Source: Magnetospira sp. QH-2 (GTDB lineage: Bacteria; Pseudomonadota; Alphaproteobacteria; Rhodospirillales; Magnetospiraceae). Taken from it: a stretch of DNA of 64,000 nt. The notes under the pieces were generated by a model, which saw only the letters and a program-made list of their open reading frames with translations, was not told where the DNA came from and made no database searches. A program made the position numbers and the translations under genes. This document shows positions 52,318 to 61,413 of this stretch, piece after piece. Within the stretch, counting starts at the first letter, position 1. Each line of letters opens with the position of its first letter. The stretch spans positions 2,864,001-2,928,000 of the forward strand of contig NZ_FO538765.1 of NCBI RefSeq assembly GCF_000968135.1, given 5' to 3'.

Positions 52318-53226
52318 ATGAACACCCTGGCCACCGATATCCCGCGCGGCAACTGGATCGACCGATGGACACCCTCGGCGGCCCGGCCCTATTTGCGGTT
52401 GATGCGCCTGGACCGGCCCATCGGCACCTGGCTTTTGCTGTTGCCATGCTGGTGGAGCGCGGCACTGGCCGCCGAAGGCTGGCCGGACCTGCGGCTGTTG
52501 CTGCTGTTCGGGGCCGGAGCCTTGATCATGCGCGGGGCCGGATGCACCTTTAACGACTTCGTCGACCGGGAATTTGATTCCCAGGTGGCCCGCACCGCCG
52601 ACCGGCCCATCGCCAGCGGCGTGGTCTCGCCCTTCCGGGCCCTGCTGTTCCTGGGATTCCAGTTGTTGTTGGGGCTGGCCATCTTGCTGCAATTCAATTG
52701 GTACGCCGTGATCGTGGGCACCGCCTCACTGGCCTTGGTGTTCACCTATCCTTTCATGAAGCGCATTACCTATTGGCCGCAGGCCTTTCTCGGGCTGACC
52801 TTCAACTGGGGCGCCTTGATGGGCTGGGCGGCGGTCACCGGCGATCTGGCCCCGGCGGCGCTGGTGCTTTATGCCGCCGGGTTTTTCTGGACCCTGGGCT
52901 ACGACACCATCTATGCCCACCAGGACAAGGCCGATGACCTGATTGTCGGGGTCAAGTCCACCGCCCTGCGCCTGGGGGATGCCACCCGCCCCTGGCTGGT
53001 CGGTTTTTACGTCGTGACGGTGGTCCTCATCGCCGGGGCGGGCTATCTCGTGCAGATGGGCTGGCCGTTCTGGACCGCCTTGGCTCTGGGCGCGCTGCAT
53101 CTGGCTTGGCAGGCCCGTGATGTGGATATCAATGATCCCACCGACTGCCTGCGCAAGTTCAAATCCAACCGGGATTTCGGGTTGGTCCTGTTCGTGGGCA
53201 TCGTGGCCGGAAAATTGATCGGATAA
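52318..53226 (+). CDS. ubiA: 4-hydroxybenzoate polyprenyltransferase
   Basis: The 302-residue, nine-helix membrane enzyme attaches the isoprenoid tail to 4-hydroxybenzoate in ubiquinone synthesis. Both Asp-rich motifs are clear: NDFVDREFDSQVARTADRP and DTIYAHQDKADD. It also has RLDRPIGTWLLLLPCWW near the N-terminus. It is followed 5 nt later by a small Gly-rich gene. Confidence 0.96.
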   Translation: MNTLATDIPRGNWIDRWTPSAARPYLRLMRLDRPIGTWLLLLPCWWSAALAAEGWPDLRLLLLFGAGALIMRGAGCTFNDFVDREFDSQVARTADRPIASGVVSPFRALLFLGFQLLLGLAILLQFNWYAVIVGTASLALVFTYPFMKRITYWPQAFLGLTFNWGALMGWAAVTGDLAPAALVLYAAGFFWTLGYDTIYAHQDKADDLIVGVKSTALRLGDATRPWLVGFYVVTVVLIAGAGYLVQMGWPFWTALALGALHLAWQARDVDINDPTDCLRKFKSNRDFGLVLFVGIVAGKLIG

Positions 53227-53231
53227 TATCC

Positions 53232-53573
53232 ATGACCATCACAAACGATGATAAATCCCCTGGTCTTGAAACAGCGAAAAAAGCCACGGGCGCCGTGAAC
53301 CAGGTTGCCAATATGGCCCAAACCGCCGCCAAGGGCGCCGCCGGAAAAGCCATCGGTGCGGGAGCCGGAAAACTTGGCCTGGGCCTGGGTGCTCAACATG
53401 CCGCCCTGGGCGCGGGCGCGGCCGGAGGCGCCTATATGGGGGGTAAATCCCTGGCCGTTGGCGCGGGAGCTGGGCTCGCCGGATGGTTCCCGATGTTGAT
53501 GGCGGCCTGCATTGGCACCGCCGCCTATTTCGTTTTACGTGGACGGCACGCGCGCAAGAAACACGATCGTTAA
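53232..53573 (+). CDS. Small Gly/Ala/Leu-rich membrane protein, Mms6/MamG-like pattern
   Basis: The 113-residue protein has a polar helix (1-35), a Gly/Ala/Leu-rich region (about 37-84, with KLGLGLG and KSLAVGAGAGLAGW), one hydrophobic helix (about 85-102, FPMLMAACIGTAAYFVL) and a basic His-containing tail (RGRHARKKHDR). The order GK, GL-type repeat, AW/GW, P, hydrophobic helix, charged tail is shared with magnetosome proteins Mms6, MamD and MamG. The tail is basic here but acidic in Mms6. Relationship is suggested by pattern only. It overlaps the next convergent gene by 4 nt. Confidence 0.7.
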   Translation: MTITNDDKSPGLETAKKATGAVNQVANMAQTAAKGAAGKAIGAGAGKLGLGLGAQHAALGAGAAGGAYMGGKSLAVGAGAGLAGWFPMLMAACIGTAAYFVLRGRHARKKHDR

Positions 53574-53863
53574 TCCCGTTCCCGGCCCAAGCTCATCACC
53601 CCGATCCCCATGCCGACGCTGCCGAAAGTCACCGTCAGGCCAAAAAACAGCAAGAATAGCCAGATAAACCAGTCCTCCGAGCGGCTGATCATGCTCCAGA
53701 TTCCACCCATATCGGCCACCAGCATGCAGATCCCCAGGGTCCATCCGGCGGCCAGTCCGTACAACAGGTGCCGCCCCAGAAAACGCAGCGCATGCTCATG
53801 GGGGCGACTGAGCCGATCCCAGGGCGAGGCCGATGGCCCCGGTTTACGGCCCCACGGGCTCAT
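53570..53863 (-). CDS. Small two-helix membrane protein
   Basis: The 97-residue protein has two hydrophobic helices (about 33-53, LLYGLAAGWTLGICMLVADMG, and 63-88). The N-terminus is Pro/Arg-rich (SPWGRKPGPSASPWDRL). Its ATG overlaps the TGA of the CinA-like gene by 4 nt, so they are co-translated. The middle (ADMGGIWSMISRSEDWFIW) resembles the AtpI/Atp1-type small membrane family loosely, but I am not sure. Confidence 0.65.
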   Translation of the reverse strand: MSPWGRKPGPSASPWDRLSRPHEHALRFLGRHLLYGLAAGWTLGICMLVADMGGIWSMISRSEDWFIWLFLLFFGLTVTFGSVGMGIGVMSLGRERD

Positions 53864-54648
53864 GGATTGCCTCGCGGATCGAAGTTGCTGCGCGGATCCG
53901 TATCCATCAAGGGTTCGCCGCCCAGCGAACGGATCACCTCGCATAGGCCATTCACCACCGCGTCCAGTTCCACCGGATCCATCGACCGGGCGACCAGCGC
54001 CGCGCCCAGCTTGCCGTCGCGGACAAAAGGATAGCTGCCGATCTCGGTTCCCGGAAACTTGTTTTGCAAGGCGGCCAGGGGCCCGGCCAGGTGCCCCTCG
54101 GGCAGGTAGGCGGCCACGGTGCGGGATTGGCGGGGCATACCGCCAGGCAGGGTCGGCAGAAGACCATCCAGCATGGCTTCGAAAATACGCGGCACCCCGG
54201 CCATCACATGGACATTTTCCAGGCTGAAACCCGGCGCCTGGCTCACCGGGTTGGCGATCAGACCCGCCCCCGCCGGAATATGGGCCATTTTCAGCCGGGC
54301 CGCGTTGATGTCCTCGGGTTTGTAGTGTTTGCGCAAAAGCGCTTCGGCCCGGGGGTCCAAGCGCAGCTCGACGCCAAAGGCCTTGGCCACGGCGACAGCG
54401 GTGATGTCGTCATGGGTCGGTCCGATTCCACCGCTGGTAAAGACCACATCATGGCGCTGTCGGCAGTCCTTGATCGTCTCGATGATCACCCCTTCCACGT
54501 CGGGAATCACCCGCGCCTCCACCAGATCAATGCCCTGTTCGCTCAGGCGCTGTCCCAAGATCTGAATATTGGCATCGCGGGTGCGCCCGGAAAGCACTTC
54601 ATTTCCGATAACGATCAAGCAGGCGGTCAGGCGGTCGGATTGGGTCAT
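53860..54648 (-). CDS. CinA-like molybdopterin-binding domain protein
   Basis: The 262-residue protein has an N-terminal MoCF_biosynth/MogA-like domain (CLIVIGNEVLSGRTRDANI, VVFTSGGIGPTHDDITA), as in competence/damage-inducible protein A. The C-terminal nicotinamide-nucleotide amidase domain of full CinA is absent, which is common in alphaproteobacteria. Start M at 54648 (MTQSDRL) is preferred over 54669. Confidence 0.9.
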   Translation of the reverse strand: MTQSDRLTACLIVIGNEVLSGRTRDANIQILGQRLSEQGIDLVEARVIPDVEGVIIETIKDCRQRHDVVFTSGGIGPTHDDITAVAVAKAFGVELRLDPRAEALLRKHYKPEDINAARLKMAHIPAGAGLIANPVSQAPGFSLENVHVMAGVPRIFEAMLDGLLPTLPGGMPRQSRTVAAYLPEGHLAGPLAALQNKFPGTEIGSYPFVRDGKLGAALVARSMDPVELDAVVNGLCEVIRSLGGEPLMDTDPRSNFDPRGNP

Positions 54649-54776
54649 GGGCCCAAGACTAGCAACCATGGACCCTCGCGTGAAGTTACATTATACGGCC
54701 ACTGAAATGAGGCCGCTCACCCTTCGTTAACGTCCCTGGATATAGGCTAACGGGTCCGTTCAACCCGGTGACCGCC

Positions 54777-55283
54777 ATGACCGACCCCACCCCCCAGGAA
54801 CGCGCCGATTTCGTCGTGCGATTGTTGGAAGACCAGATTCGCGATGCCAAACAGGCCTCGGTGAAAGGCATGTCGTTTCGCAAGTGGCAACAGATCGCTC
54901 GCGTCGAAATCGCCAACGCCGTCATGGATGCGGAACACCAACTGCGCACTGGCGAAAAAATCAAACTCTACCTGGTCGTCACCCTGGCCACGGCCATGGT
55001 GACCATTGGCTTTTGGGGCGTGGTGGTATCGCGCTCGGACATGCTCAACACCTTTGCCGCCGTCTCCATGGGGCTGGCAGGGCTGGTGGTGATCGCCGTG
55101 GTGTTGGGCATGATGACCAACGCAGCGGTCAAAAACTGGGAAACCCGCAACCGTTATACGGATTGGAACCGGGTATTGGACCTTTCCAAGCGCATTCAGA
55201 TTCTGCGTATCAAGCTGGAAAAGGAAGAGGAAGCCTTGGAAGAAGAACTCAATAACGCCGTCATCCGCCCCAAGGGGTCCTGA
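54777..55283 (+). CDS. Two-helix membrane protein with coiled-coil tail, unknown function
   Basis: The 168-residue protein has an N-terminal helical cytoplasmic part (about 5-60), two hydrophobic helices (about 64-85 and 93-115) and a C-terminal charged segment (SKRIQILRIKLEKEEEALEE) likely to form a coiled coil. ATG 54777 is preferred over GTG 54768. No family is recognised. Its stop is 67 nt before the cyclase-like gene. Confidence 0.7.
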   Translation: MTDPTPQERADFVVRLLEDQIRDAKQASVKGMSFRKWQQIARVEIANAVMDAEHQLRTGEKIKLYLVVTLATAMVTIGFWGVVVSRSDMLNTFAAVSMGLAGLVVIAVVLGMMTNAAVKNWETRNRYTDWNRVLDLSKRIQILRIKLEKEEEALEEELNNAVIRPKGS

Positions 55284-55350
55284 GCCTTGCCCGAATCAGC
55301 CCGGGGTGCGACACTCCGCGCGCAACGAACAACAATCCGGGAGACAGATC

Positions 55351-56616
55351 GTGGGCGAAGGCGGCCTCCTCAAACGGGGATCATGGCTGGATCTTTTTCG
55401 TGACAAGAACGCTGGGCAAGCCGCCACCGAAGAGCTCAAAAATCAACGGGCGGCCCAGCTTGACGAGCTGATCTATGGCCAATGGAACCTGGGGCACAAT
55501 ATGGTCATCGCCTGGTGCCCGGCGCCCAAAGCCCTGGATATGGTGGTCGTTCCCCACTATCGCATTGCCGAGGTCGTGGCCGGCATGGGCGATCCCATCG
55601 CCGACGCCATGGGGGATGGCGCGACCAGCGCCCTGGAACGCATTTTGTCGGGGGCCAAGCAGGCTGAAAAGGGGCGGCTGGAGGCGATCGCGGAGCTCTT
55701 CGAATCCCGTGTGATGCGGCTGGACCTGCCCTTCACTCCCGGCGAGGATCTACCGCTGGATACCGTCGATTCCCTGGTGCGACGCTATTCCATCTCCTTG
55801 GTGGAAGACCGGGCGGTGGCGCTGTTCGATGCGGTGGGATTCTCGCTGGTGTCGCCCTTCGAGCAGGTGACCCAGCTCAACAGCCTGTCTTATTCGGTCA
55901 ATGCGGCCTATTCCAAGCTGCTCGAAAAAAATATTGAGATCAAGTTTGCCCGCTCCACCACCGGTGACGGCTACTACATCTGGAACCGGATATCCAGTAT
56001 GCGGGCCAATCTGGACCTGTATCACTTCATGCATCTGGTAATGGCCGACAATGCCATTGCCCGGGTCAAATCCAGCGGCAAGACGGTGCCCTATCTGCGC
56101 ACTTGTTTTCATGTGGGATCGCACTACGAATTCTATCAGGCTGAGGGACTCAACCCGACAGCAGTCAGCTACATCGTTGGCGACGTGACCATTGTGCTGG
56201 CACGCATGATCTCCAGCGCCCTGCCCGGTCAGGTCCTGATCGGTGATTTCCTGGCACCAATGACAGACAAGACCACCGGCCGCACTCACCGCATTGATGC
56301 CTTGGAGTTTATCCAAAAAGCCGAGGCGACCATTTCCAATCTTGAGGGTCTGGTGCTTTCGGGGGACGAGGTGGAATCCATTCGTTGTTACCTAACTGGT
56401 CCAAAATATGATGATGGCTCTTTCGGCATCAGCCGATTCACCATCCACGACAAGCACGGACAGGCCCATCAGGTCTTCAATGCCAAGGTCAATATCCACC
56501 GCCGCAACGCCCCGCCCATTTTTTTGGGCCTGCAACATGGCGATTTGGAAGAGTTTCGCGAGCGGGCGGACGAAGAAATCATCCATTTCTCCAGCAATGG
56601 AGAACGGTTGGACTAA
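55351..56616 (+). CDS. Protein with a class III nucleotide-cyclase-like domain
   Basis: The ~421-residue protein has in its central part the class III cyclase layout: ALFDAVGFSLVSPFEQVTQL with the first metal Asp, then FARSTTGDGYYIWNR with the GDG second Asp, then SYIVGDVTIVLARMISSALPGQVLIGD resembling the ...G..VN.A.R....A..G.I..... region. The usual substrate-specifying Lys/Asp pair could not be placed. No membrane helix is seen. GTG 55351 is chosen because CGGGAGA lies 7 nt upstream. It may be an active cyclase or a sensor-like relative. Confidence 0.6.
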   Translation: MGEGGLLKRGSWLDLFRDKNAGQAATEELKNQRAAQLDELIYGQWNLGHNMVIAWCPAPKALDMVVVPHYRIAEVVAGMGDPIADAMGDGATSALERILSGAKQAEKGRLEAIAELFESRVMRLDLPFTPGEDLPLDTVDSLVRRYSISLVEDRAVALFDAVGFSLVSPFEQVTQLNSLSYSVNAAYSKLLEKNIEIKFARSTTGDGYYIWNRISSMRANLDLYHFMHLVMADNAIARVKSSGKTVPYLRTCFHVGSHYEFYQAEGLNPTAVSYIVGDVTIVLARMISSALPGQVLIGDFLAPMTDKTTGRTHRIDALEFIQKAEATISNLEGLVLSGDEVESIRCYLTGPKYDDGSFGISRFTIHDKHGQAHQVFNAKVNIHRRNAPPIFLGLQHGDLEEFRERADEEIIHFSSNGERLD

Positions 56617-56645
56617 AGTCTTTAGGTCGAAAACGGGAGTTGAAC

Positions 56646-57539
56646 ATGGTACGCGTGAAAAACTGTCTCGCTTTCCTTGGCATGACCGCCTTGTTGTTTT
56701 CAGCACCCCAATCCACCGCTGATTTTCAGGAGCCCATCGGAAGCGGAGCCGACGCGCTTCCTCTTTTCGATGCCCATATCCACTACAAAAAACCCGCATG
56801 GAAACCGTATCCGCCCGAAGCGGTACTCAACCTGATGGACCGGACCGGCGTGGCCATGGGGTTGGTCTCGTCCACACCCGACCAGGGCACCATCATGCTG
56901 TGGGAGCATGCGCCGAAACGGGTTGTTCCGGAAGTGCGGCCCTATCATGATAACGTTGGATCAAGCAATTGGACCAAGGCGGAAGGCATCGGCGACTACA
57001 TCGAAAACCGCCTCGACAGGTATCCTCATGAGGGCATCGGCGAGTTCCACCTCCATGACACGGATCCCACCGACCGGCCCCTGCTGAGTCAGATCGCCCG
57101 CATGGCCAAAGAGCGCGATCTCTATATCCATGTCCATTCAGATCATCTGCCGGTGGAACAGCTTTTCGACATCGAGCCCGCTTCAAAGATCATTTGGGCC
57201 CATGCCGGGATGACCGAGCCGCCGGAAGTTATCGCCAAAATGATGGCCCGATATCCTTTCTTGACCGCCGATACTTCGTACCGGGAAAGCGATATTCTGC
57301 TGTCACATGACCGCCTGCATCCAGACTGGGAAGCGCTTTTTCACCGCTTCCCCGAGCGCTTCATGGTCGGGACGGACACCTGGGTGACCATGCAATGGGA
57401 CGATTACGAGACCCTGATCGCGATGAACCGCCGGTGGCTGTCTCTCCTGCCCCGCTCCATTGCTGAGAAAATTGCCTACAAAAATGCCGAGCGCCTGTTC
57501 GGTCGCAAGGTGAGCAAAGATCTTCTGGGGCAGCGATAG
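56646..57539 (+). CDS. Exported amidohydrolase-family protein (Amidohydro_2)
   Basis: The 297-residue protein has a short N-terminal signal (LAFLGMTALLFSAPQSTA). The TIM-barrel metal-dependent hydrolase fold shows LFDAHIHY (HxH), a helix-strand pair ending IHVHSDHLP, the metal His in IIWAHAGM, and the catalytic Asp in FMVGTDTW. Substrate is unknown. ATG 56646 is used, with GGGAGTTGAAC upstream. Confidence 0.88.
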   Translation: MVRVKNCLAFLGMTALLFSAPQSTADFQEPIGSGADALPLFDAHIHYKKPAWKPYPPEAVLNLMDRTGVAMGLVSSTPDQGTIMLWEHAPKRVVPEVRPYHDNVGSSNWTKAEGIGDYIENRLDRYPHEGIGEFHLHDTDPTDRPLLSQIARMAKERDLYIHVHSDHLPVEQLFDIEPASKIIWAHAGMTEPPEVIAKMMARYPFLTADTSYRESDILLSHDRLHPDWEALFHRFPERFMVGTDTWVTMQWDDYETLIAMNRRWLSLLPRSIAEKIAYKNAERLFGRKVSKDLLGQR

Positions 57540-57673
57540 CGATCCAAAGGACGGCGGAAGATCTTGAATATTGCCATCTCTGTCCTTGGCTTTTTCCGCG
57601 GGGAACGAAACGTATTACCTCCTTTTCAGCCATCGGCTATAACGACGGACCATGAGCATACAGGGGGCCCGGT

Positions 57674-58816
57674 TTGGAATCGGATAGATTGGATCTGAGC
57701 GTCATCCAGACGTCGGAGGAACTCGACGCGCTGGAAAAGGATTGGCGGGACCTTTTTCAACGGGCCTTTCATCCACATTTCTTCCAAAGCTTTGACTGGC
57801 TGTCCCGGGTATGGAAGCACGTTGCCTCGGAACAGGGACACAAGCTGTTTCTGGTCGTTGGCAAACGGGGGGAAAGGGTCGAACTGATATGGCCGCTGCA
57901 AAAGGAAGGACGCCGTGTCCGCCTGCTATGCTCGGACAAGATGGAATATCGCGGGCCCTTGGTAACGGACAGGCCGCAAGCCATGGACTGGCTGGAACAA
58001 GCCTGGGAATTTCTGAGAAAGAGCCCTGCTCTTTCGGCTGACCTGTTTGTATTTCAGCAAGTGCTTTCGAATTCTCTCCTGGGCCAATTCCTGAAGAATA
58101 GAATTCCGGATCACAGGCAGATTGAGCAGGTCTCCCGCTTTGTGAACTTCAGCCGTTTTTCGACCTGGGACGACTACCTAAAGACCTTGCCCAAAAAGAT
58201 GCTTAGCGACCAGCGGCGGCAATGGCGGCGTCTCGGAGAACTGGGCGACCCGGTCAATTTTGAGCTTATCCCTCAAAAAGCCTCAGAGGTGAAAAAAGAA
58301 ATCGACTGGTTGTTGCAGCAAAAATCCGTATGGCTGACGCGAAAAGGAAAAAGGGAAGACCATTTTGTATCAGAACAATACAATAAATTTATTAACTCCG
58401 CCGTAAAAGAAACTTCAAGCGAACAATTTGATGTACTTCTATGCCGCATAAATATAGGAGATAGAACTATTTCCGCAGGATACGGATTTAATAACAATGG
58501 CAATTTTACCTTTCATATGTTTTCTTATGATTATGAATTCGAAAAATACTCACCTGGAAGACTTCTTCTTGAAAAATTGCTGCTCTGGTGCTTCGAAAAT
58601 GGCGTCCACCATTTTGACTTCATGCCTGGTCCAGAGGGATACAAGAAAATATGGACCAATGATACCTTCACTATGAATAGCTATATGATACCAAACACCT
58701 TTTACGGTCTCCTATATATTAAACTCATGAAAATGAGGAAGGTTAAAAGCATTAAACAGAAACTGGTCGGAAGAATACATGAAAGACTTCATAAAACTCG
58801 CCCATTCAACCGCTAA
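57674..58816 (+). CDS. FemAB/BioF2-like acyltransferase (CelD family)
   Basis: The 380-residue protein matches the BioF2/CelD GNAT-like fold: FHPHFFQSFDWLSRVWKH at the N-terminus and YSPGRLLLEKLLLWCFENG with HHFDFMPGPEGYKKIWTND near the C-terminus, as in polysaccharide-linked acyltransferases. TTG 57674 is used, with AGGGGG upstream. From about 58260 the gene is noticeably more AT-rich than the first half, which suggests a foreign or recombined 3' part. Confidence 0.82.
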   Translation: MESDRLDLSVIQTSEELDALEKDWRDLFQRAFHPHFFQSFDWLSRVWKHVASEQGHKLFLVVGKRGERVELIWPLQKEGRRVRLLCSDKMEYRGPLVTDRPQAMDWLEQAWEFLRKSPALSADLFVFQQVLSNSLLGQFLKNRIPDHRQIEQVSRFVNFSRFSTWDDYLKTLPKKMLSDQRRQWRRLGELGDPVNFELIPQKASEVKKEIDWLLQQKSVWLTRKGKREDHFVSEQYNKFINSAVKETSSEQFDVLLCRINIGDRTISAGYGFNNNGNFTFHMFSYDYEFEKYSPGRLLLEKLLLWCFENGVHHFDFMPGPEGYKKIWTNDTFTMNSYMIPNTFYGLLYIKLMKMRKVKSIKQKLVGRIHERLHKTRPFNR

Positions 58817-58845
58817 AGTTCATTCATGGATTGGAAGACACTGAT

Positions 58846-60096
58846 TCACGCTGTCTCCAGGCGCACTCTCGGTGTCTCGCGCACTGGCAGATGGACCAGG
58901 GCGCTAAAGGCACCGACGCCCACCCCGACCCACCAGACCACGTCATAGGAACCGAACCGGTCATATAAATTACCGCCCAGCCATACGCCGAGGAACGAAC
59001 CCAACTGGTGGGAGAAGAACACGATTCCGTAGAGCGTGCCCATGTATCGCAATCCGTAGATCTGCGCCACCAACCCCGATGTCAGGGGCACGGTCGCCAG
59101 CCACAGAGCCCCCATGGTGACGGAAAAAACCACCACCGTGGTTGGCGTCATGGGCAGCAGGATGAATCCGGCGGCAATTATGGTCCGTCCGGTATAGATC
59201 AACGCCAACAGGTACTTCTTGGAGAAGTGCTTTCCCAATGCCCCGGCGGCGATGGTGCCCGCAATATTGGCGGCGCCGATGAGAGCGATGGAAAAGGCGC
59301 CCAAGCCGGAGGTGGTATTGACTCCCAGGCTACGAATGACGCTATTGGGCGGGATGGCGGCGCATACTTCGGTCACATAGGCCGGAAAATGGGCAGTAAT
59401 AAAGGCCAGTTGAAAGCCACAGGAAAAGAACCCGAGAAAGATCAAAGTGAAAGTCGGATCCTTCAGGGCCGTCCTCAGGACCTCGCTCAAGCTCTCTTCT
59501 TGGGGATTGGGGGCAACTTTGATTTCCTTGCCCAGCATCGGCAGCACCAGCAGTACCGCCAGAATTCCCCCGGCAAACACGATGAATACCGATGACCAGG
59601 GCATCACCTGTAACAGGCTATCGGCCAGGGGCGGCCCGACGATCTGTCCGGCGGACCCGGCGGCCGTCGCGATGCCCAAGGCAAGGGAGCGGTTCTCGTC
59701 CGACGCCGCCCGCCCGACCACAGCCAGAATGACCCCGAAACCTGTCCCGGCGATGCCGAATCCAACCAGGACCTCATAGAATTGGTGGGCTTGCGGCGTC
59801 ACGGCGAAACTGCTCAACACCAACCCCAGGGCATAGACCAGAGCCCCCAGGACAATGGCTTTCTTGTCTCCCACCTTTTCCGCCAATGCACCGAACAACG
59901 GCTGACCGACCCCCCAGGCCAGATTCTGAATGGCGATGGCAAAGGAAAACTCGGCCCGTAGCCAGCCGAATTGTTCGGCGATGGGAATCTGAAAAATGCC
60001 AAAACTGGCCCGAATGGCGAAGCCGGTCATCAAGATCAAGCAACCGGCTATCAACACCGGCGAGAATAGGCGTGTGTCGGAACGGTCGGCCATCAT
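58846..60096 (-). CDS. MFS transporter (OFA/monocarboxylate-like)
   Basis: The 416-residue carrier has 12 helices. It has RASFGIFQIPIAEQFGW in helix 1 and the A-motif-like loop GALAEKVGDKKAIVLGALVY. The second half has FSKKYLLALIYTGRTII and GTLYGIVFFSHQLGSFLGVWLGG. The pattern is that of the oxalate/formate and monocarboxylate antiporter group. The substrate cannot be told. It is convergent with the preceding acyltransferase gene. Confidence 0.9.
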   Translation of the reverse strand: MMADRSDTRLFSPVLIAGCLILMTGFAIRASFGIFQIPIAEQFGWLRAEFSFAIAIQNLAWGVGQPLFGALAEKVGDKKAIVLGALVYALGLVLSSFAVTPQAHQFYEVLVGFGIAGTGFGVILAVVGRAASDENRSLALGIATAAGSAGQIVGPPLADSLLQVMPWSSVFIVFAGGILAVLLVLPMLGKEIKVAPNPQEESLSEVLRTALKDPTFTLIFLGFFSCGFQLAFITAHFPAYVTEVCAAIPPNSVIRSLGVNTTSGLGAFSIALIGAANIAGTIAAGALGKHFSKKYLLALIYTGRTIIAAGFILLPMTPTTVVVFSVTMGALWLATVPLTSGLVAQIYGLRYMGTLYGIVFFSHQLGSFLGVWLGGNLYDRFGSYDVVWWVGVGVGAFSALVHLPVRETPRVRLETA

Positions 60097-60214
60097 TCCG
60101 GGTCTTTCGAATTATTGAATGCTCTTTCTTATATCAGGATTGGGCGACAGGCGAACCCGCGGAATTCGCATGCCTGCTCTAAGACAGCGGAATCTGTGCG
60201 GGAAACAGCCCGGA

Positions 60215-61411
60215 TCAAGAGCCGTAGGGCAGTTCGAACCAGAAGTTGGAGCCTTCGCCCACGGTGCTCTTGAAGCCCAACTCCCCCCCATGGGCCTCGA
60301 TGATATTCTTGCAGATATTCAGCCCCAGGCCGGTGCTTTTCTCCCCGGCGGTACCGCGCACGCTGGTGGTGGAAAAGGCCTTGAACAGCTTGCCTTGTTC
60401 CATTTCCGGGATCCCTGGCCCCTGATCAATCACCTGGACAGAGAAATGATCGATCTTCTCGCTTACCCTGATAGCAATTGCCGAATTGGCGGGGGAGTAC
60501 TTGACCGCGTTCCCAATGAGATTATTGAGAGTCTGACGCACCTTATTCTCATCCAGGCGTGCCGGTGGCAGAGCCTCGGGCATCCGCAGTTCAAGAGAGA
60601 TATCCTTGATCCCGGCCACCGTGCGGTTCATATCCACGGCACTGCCGATCAACTTGGTCAGGTTCACTGTTGCCAGGTTGAGTTCCTGTTTGCCCAAGGT
60701 GATCTTTGCGGTATCGAGCAAGTCCTCGACCATCTGGAGCATGAAAGTGCTGCTGGTCATAATGTTCTCGGTCATCCGCGATGCCTTCTCATCGCTGTCA
60801 CCGATGCGGCGGGTCAGCAACTGGGCATAGCCGGAAATCACTCCCAACGGATTGCGCAGATCATGGGCTACCACTCCCATGAGCTTGTCCTTTTCGGCAT
60901 TGAGCCGTTCCAACTGCAGATTTTTTTTTGCCAGCTCCCGGCGGGCATTGGCCAGTTCATTGTTCAGCCGGGTGATCTGTTCGAAAATCTCATTGTCCGA
61001 ATGCTGGGAGGGGCGGCGCAACTCCTTGCTCAAAGAGCGGATGAAATTGGCCTGCTCATTGTTGATTTGAATCAGTTCCGCATAGAGATCGAACAACTCC
61101 TCTGGGGCCGGGGAAAGGAGAAAGACCAGATGATCATCCTCTTTGAAGCCAGATACAAACACGGTCTGAACCCGGCCCTCTCCGACCACGAGATTGAGTT
61201 CGTGAGAAAAAACCGGCGCCTCGTGACGCAAGTCGAACACCACCTGCAAGGCTCGCTCCACCGATTTGGAATCGAACAAGGTACTGAACAAATGCCCCTG
61301 CAAAGCGGTCTCGTCATCAAACAAGTCGCAATTGTCGGCAATGAGAATCATGCCGTCTTCGTCACAACGCAAGACCGCGCCACAGACGCTTGGTGAAATT
61401 CTTGACTCCAT
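60215..61411 (-). CDS. Cytoplasmic histidine kinase paired with a B12-binding protein
   Basis: The ~398-residue protein has an N-terminal PAS-like sensor (about 10-105), a coiled coil (about 145-175), HisKA with H185 (MGVVAHDLRNPLGVISGYAQ) and HATPase_c (NLIGNAVKYS, DQGPGIPEME, STGLGLNICKNIIEAHGG). No membrane helix is seen. ATG 61411 lies 2 nt after the stop of the B12-binding gene; a TTG at 61417 overlaps it. The coupling implies the two proteins act in one signal path. Confidence 0.9.
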   Translation of the reverse strand: MESRISPSVCGAVLRCDEDGMILIADNCDLFDDETALQGHLFSTLFDSKSVERALQVVFDLRHEAPVFSHELNLVVGEGRVQTVFVSGFKEDDHLVFLLSPAPEELFDLYAELIQINNEQANFIRSLSKELRRPSQHSDNEIFEQITRLNNELANARRELAKKNLQLERLNAEKDKLMGVVAHDLRNPLGVISGYAQLLTRRIGDSDEKASRMTENIMTSSTFMLQMVEDLLDTAKITLGKQELNLATVNLTKLIGSAVDMNRTVAGIKDISLELRMPEALPPARLDENKVRQTLNNLIGNAVKYSPANSAIAIRVSEKIDHFSVQVIDQGPGIPEMEQGKLFKAFSTTSVRGTAGEKSTGLGLNICKNIIEAHGGELGFKSTVGEGSNFWFELPYGS

Positions 61412-61413
61412 GA

